From JADJQU01 sp035490315 (GTDB lineage: Bacteria; Planctomycetota; UBA1135; GCA-002686595): 15,943 bases of DNA. The translations under genes were made by a program, and so were the position numbers. The notes beneath the pieces were generated by a model. The model saw nothing but the letters and a program-made list of their open reading frames with translations. It was not told where the DNA came from and searched no databases. The DNA lies in the NCBI GenBank assembly GCA_035490315.1, contig DATHET010000049.1, forward strand, positions 1 to 15,943, read 5' to 3'. Positions 13,635 to 15,943 of this stretch are shown here, in pieces (positions within the stretch are counted from its first letter, which is position 1; the number at the start of each line of letters is the position of its first letter).

Positions 13635-14852
13635 TCAGGCGCGCGCGACTCCCCTGCGCGATCGGGCCCAGGCCAGGACGCGCGCCGTGCGAGCATCCCA
13701 GCTGCAGTTTTCCGCGCGCGCCAGCGACCTCTCCCGGATCGCGGCGCGCAGCGGAGCATTGGCGAACAGCCGCGCGATCCCGCGAGCCAGCGCGGGCGCG
13801 TCGTCGGGCTTGATTAGCACGGCGTCGACGCCGTCGACCAGCAGCTCGCGCAGCGAGGGCAGATCGCTCGCCACCAGCGGCAGGCCCGCCGCGAAGGACT
13901 CGAAGACCTTGAGCGGCGAGGTGTAGCGCGAAGAAATCGCCGGCTGCGAGCGGTTGGGCACCACGCCGATGTCCGCGGCCGCGAGGTACAGGGGCACGCG
14001 CTCCGGAGCCTGGAATCCGTCGATGCGCACGTTGGCCTGGCCTTGGGCGCGCTCGCGCAGGCGCGCGACGTCGGCGTCCATGCCTCCCGCGATCACGAAG
14101 CGCATGGTCGGCAGCTCGCGCGCGGCATCGACCAGCAGCTCGACGCCCTTCCAGGCGAGCAATCCGCCGGTGTAGACGATCACAGGATCCTTCTCCGCGA
14201 GTCCGAGCGTTGCGCGAGCGGCCTGGCGCGTCGGCATGTTCTCGAAGCGCCGCGGCTCGAGTGCGTCGTGCTCGACCAGGATGTCGGCTTCGGCGAGTCC
14301 GAGAGCGACCAGGTCTTCGCGCACGCCGCCGGAGATCGCGATCGTGCCGAGGGAGGCGCGCGCGGCTTCGCGGAGCCAGCGCTGGCGCAATTTTCCGCCG
14401 GGGACGCGGTGGATCTCGAGCAGGAAATCGCGCTTGCCCGCGCGCGCGAGCCAGCGGCCCACCTCGAGCTCGCGCGCGAGCACCAGGGCGCTCGCGTGGC
14501 GCTGCATCACGATCCTGGCGGCATTGCGCGCGAAGCTCAGCTCCTGCAGGCGCGACGGCACGTACTGCAGCGGAACGGGAACGCGCTCGATGAAATCCAC
14601 GCAGGGCGCGCGCTGGATCGACGGCCGCGCTCCCGCGGGCACGCCGTAATAGTCGAAGAGATCGGCGCCGCCGGGCAGCGGCACGACCCTGCGTCTGTCC
14701 GCGACCAGCAGCGTGCTCGCCCAGCCCGCGCGTTGGAAAGCCGCGCAGGATTGCACCACCTGCAGAGCCATCGCGCGCTGCGAAGGCAGCCTGGTGTTCG
14801 CGACCAGCACGAATTGAGGGTCGCCGCTCACGCTGCCCGAGGACTCTTGCAC
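13635..14852 (-). CDS. Glycosyltransferase family 4 (WcaI/'SPLK' type)
   Basis: This 405-residue glycosyltransferase (from the GTG at 14852) has its N-terminal strand at 'FVLVANTRLPSQRAMALQ' (14-31), and the donor domain carries 'VYTGGLLAWKGVELL' with K235 and 'TSPLKVFESFAAGLPLVASD' with K315 and E318. The 'SPLK-x-F-E' form of the nucleotide-sugar site is seen in one common GT4 subgroup. The start is uncertain: a TTG at 14861 overlaps the sulfatase stop (TTGA), GTG lies at 14852, and another GTG lies at 14831; no ribosome binding site decides. I chose 14852 because it keeps the N-terminal extension short without overlapping the sulfatase. The frame is also open far upstream, but that part is antisense-like shadow of the sulfatase. 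It acts after the sulfatase gene and before two more sugar enzymes in one operon. Confidence 0.9.
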   Translation of the reverse strand: MQESSGSVSGDPQFVLVANTRLPSQRAMALQVVQSCAAFQRAGWASTLLVADRRRVVPLPGGADLFDYYGVPAGARPSIQRAPCVDFIERVPVPLQYVPSRLQELSFARNAARIVMQRHASALVLARELEVGRWLARAGKRDFLLEIHRVPGGKLRQRWLREAARASLGTIAISGGVREDLVALGLAEADILVEHDALEPRRFENMPTRQAARATLGLAEKDPVIVYTGGLLAWKGVELLVDAARELPTMRFVIAGGMDADVARLRERAQGQANVRIDGFQAPERVPLYLAAADIGVVPNRSQPAISSRYTSPLKVFESFAAGLPLVASDLPSLRELLVDGVDAVLIKPDDAPALARGIARLFANAPLRAAIRERSLARAENCSWDARTARVLAWARSRRGVARA

Positions 14853-14857
14853 GCGGC

Positions 14858-15943
14858 TCAACGATTCTGCGCCGGCGGGTTGCTGGGCGGCGACTGCCCC
14901 GTCGGAGTGCGCTTCGGCGGCGGGGTCTGCTGGCCTTCGACATATCCGAGGACCTTTAGCAGAAGCCGGGCGTCGATCGTGTCGCGCGTCGAGTCCAGGA
15001 TCTGGTGCTGCGCGATCGGCATCGATGCATCCCATGCGCACAGAGCGGCGAGCAGCCGCTCGGCCTGCTGCGGCTCCTCGGCCAGGATGTTCTTGCGTTC
15101 GAGCGGATCCTCATCGAGCCGATACAGTTGCGGCGGCATCACGCCCTCCGGCGGATGGCTCAAGCTCTGCGCGCAATCGTCCCCGGCGGCAACGACTAGT
15201 TTGTAGCGCGGGCCTTCCGCCGCGGTGTCCTGGATCGCGAGGAAGTTCTGGTTCTCGCAGAACGCGAAGGGCCGCACGCTCTTCACTTCATCGCGCACCA
15301 GAGGAAGGAGGCTCGAACCGTCGATGTGCCCCAGCGGGTCGGGCTCGCTCGCTTCGCGCGGCAATTTCAAACGCATCAGGTCGAGGATCGTGGGCAGGAT
15401 GTCGATCGACTGCACGCCGGCTGCGATGCGCTTGCCCGCGGGCAGATGTCCTGGCCAGGCCATGATCAGAGGCACGAGCTGGTTGGTCTGGAACGGCCAG
15501 TTGTGCTCCCAGAGCCCGTGGTCGCCAAGCTCCTCGCCGTGGTCGGCAGTCACGATCACCAGGGTCTCGTCGAGTCGGCCGTGCGCTTGCAGATCCGCGA
15601 GCAGCTCGCCGATCATCGCATCCGCCTGGGCGACGCCGGCCTCGTACAGATTGCGGATCTGTTGCTTGTCGGCGTCGGAGATCGGATAGCCGTCCTCGAT
15701 CTGCTGGCGGTCGCTGGCGTAGAACGAGTGCACCGGTCCCTTGTAATTCGGATCGCAGTACTGCTCGCGGAAATGCGCCGGCGGATCGTAGGGCGTGTGC
15801 GTCGAGTACAGGTGGACCATCGCGACGAAGCGCTGGCTCGGATGCTCGTCCAGCCAACCGCGCGCCACGGTGATCACGCGGCTGGCGTCGAAGCTCTGGG
15901 CCAGCTTATCGCGCAGGATCGACAGCACGAGCTTGGAACGGAA
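14858..15943 (-). CDS. Sulfatase, 5' end cut by window edge
   Basis: The frame is open to the right edge, so only the last 361 residues are present. Visible parts are 'VHLYSTHTPYDPP' (43-55 of the fragment), a metal and sulfate-site segment found in arylsulfatases, and the second metal motif 'VTADHGEELGDHG' (121-133) with D124 and H125. A C-terminal subdomain with 'PPQLYRLDEDPLERKN' follows, which is typical of sulfatase and phosphonate-hydrolase-like enzymes. The catalytic Cys/Ser (C/S-x-P-x-R) that would be converted to formylglycine lies beyond the window, so activity cannot be judged. The C-terminus ends in an unusual proline/glutamine-rich tail. As first visible gene of the operon it may desulfate a sulfated glycan, but members of this superfamily also act as phosphotransferases. 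Confidence 0.9.
   Translation of the reverse strand, partial: FRSKLVLSILRDKLAQSFDASRVITVARGWLDEHPSQRFVAMVHLYSTHTPYDPPAHFREQYCDPNYKGPVHSFYASDRQQIEDGYPISDADKQQIRNLYEAGVAQADAMIGELLADLQAHGRLDETLVIVTADHGEELGDHGLWEHNWPFQTNQLVPLIMAWPGHLPAGKRIAAGVQSIDILPTILDLMRLKLPREASEPDPLGHIDGSSLLPLVRDEVKSVRPFAFCENQNFLAIQDTAAEGPRYKLVVAAGDDCAQSLSHPPEGVMPPQLYRLDEDPLERKNILAEEPQQAERLLAALCAWDASMPIAQHQILDSTRDTIDARLLLKVLGYVEGQQTPPPKRTPTGQSPPSNPPAQNR

Noticed and set aside
11095..14943. Minus-strand open frame of about 1,282 codons running through the flippase and beyond
   Set aside because: Beyond the flippase start it is an out-of-frame, Arg/Ala-rich reading of two glycosyltransferase genes with no domain resemblance. 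Long stop-free frames are expected in such GC-rich DNA.

Overview
The window is GC-rich, compactly coded bacterial chromosome. Almost every gene lies on the minus strand, so most transcription runs from high to low coordinates. No RNA gene, CRISPR array, insertion sequence or plasmid function is visible. Multi-PAS signalling proteins, a sulfatase beside glycosyltransferases, and a DUF5989-like micro-protein would suit a Planctomycetota, Myxococcota or Acidobacteriota-type environmental bacterium. That assignment is inference from gene content only, because no phylogenetic marker gene is present.

Layout. (1) 1-3520, minus: a signalling operon with a four-PAS histidine kinase, a small Rcp1-type response regulator, and a second receiver-PAS protein that runs off the left edge. 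(2) 3521-3898: a divergent intergenic region and a plus-strand 43-residue membrane peptide resembling DUF5989. This peptide gene is the only plausible plus-strand gene. (3) 3972-5186, minus: an FAD-dependent oxidoreductase of the D-amino-acid-oxidase fold. (4) 5223-5335: a 113-nt nearly perfect palindrome, two bases beyond the stop codon of the next gene. It is the most unusual sequence element here. (5) 5338-8989, minus: a radical SAM protein, a GNAT-like acyltransferase and a polysaccharide deacetylase, with a candidate promoter at 9060-9088. (6) 8990-9305: a non-coding gap with hairpins and that promoter. (7) 9306-15943, minus: a tightly packed surface-polysaccharide operon with a sulfatase (cut by the right edge), two GT4 glycosyltransferases, a Wzx/MATE-like flippase, a third GT4 enzyme and a small DinB-like protein.

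Regions 5 and 7 probably serve one process. Lipid-linked sugars would be assembled by the glycosyltransferases, flipped by the Wzx-like protein, and decorated or trimmed by the acyltransferase, deacetylase, sulfatase and perhaps the radical SAM enzyme. No initiating phosphoglycosyltransferase, polymerase, chain-length regulator or export porin is in the window, so the locus must extend to the right or be completed elsewhere. The two-component operon at the left is a separate unit whose output is not visible.

The features that stand out are the long palindrome, the isolated DUF5989-like gene, the radical SAM/GNAT/deacetylase cassette, and the DinB-like gene at the end of a sugar operon. None is clearly a new system from sequence reading alone.
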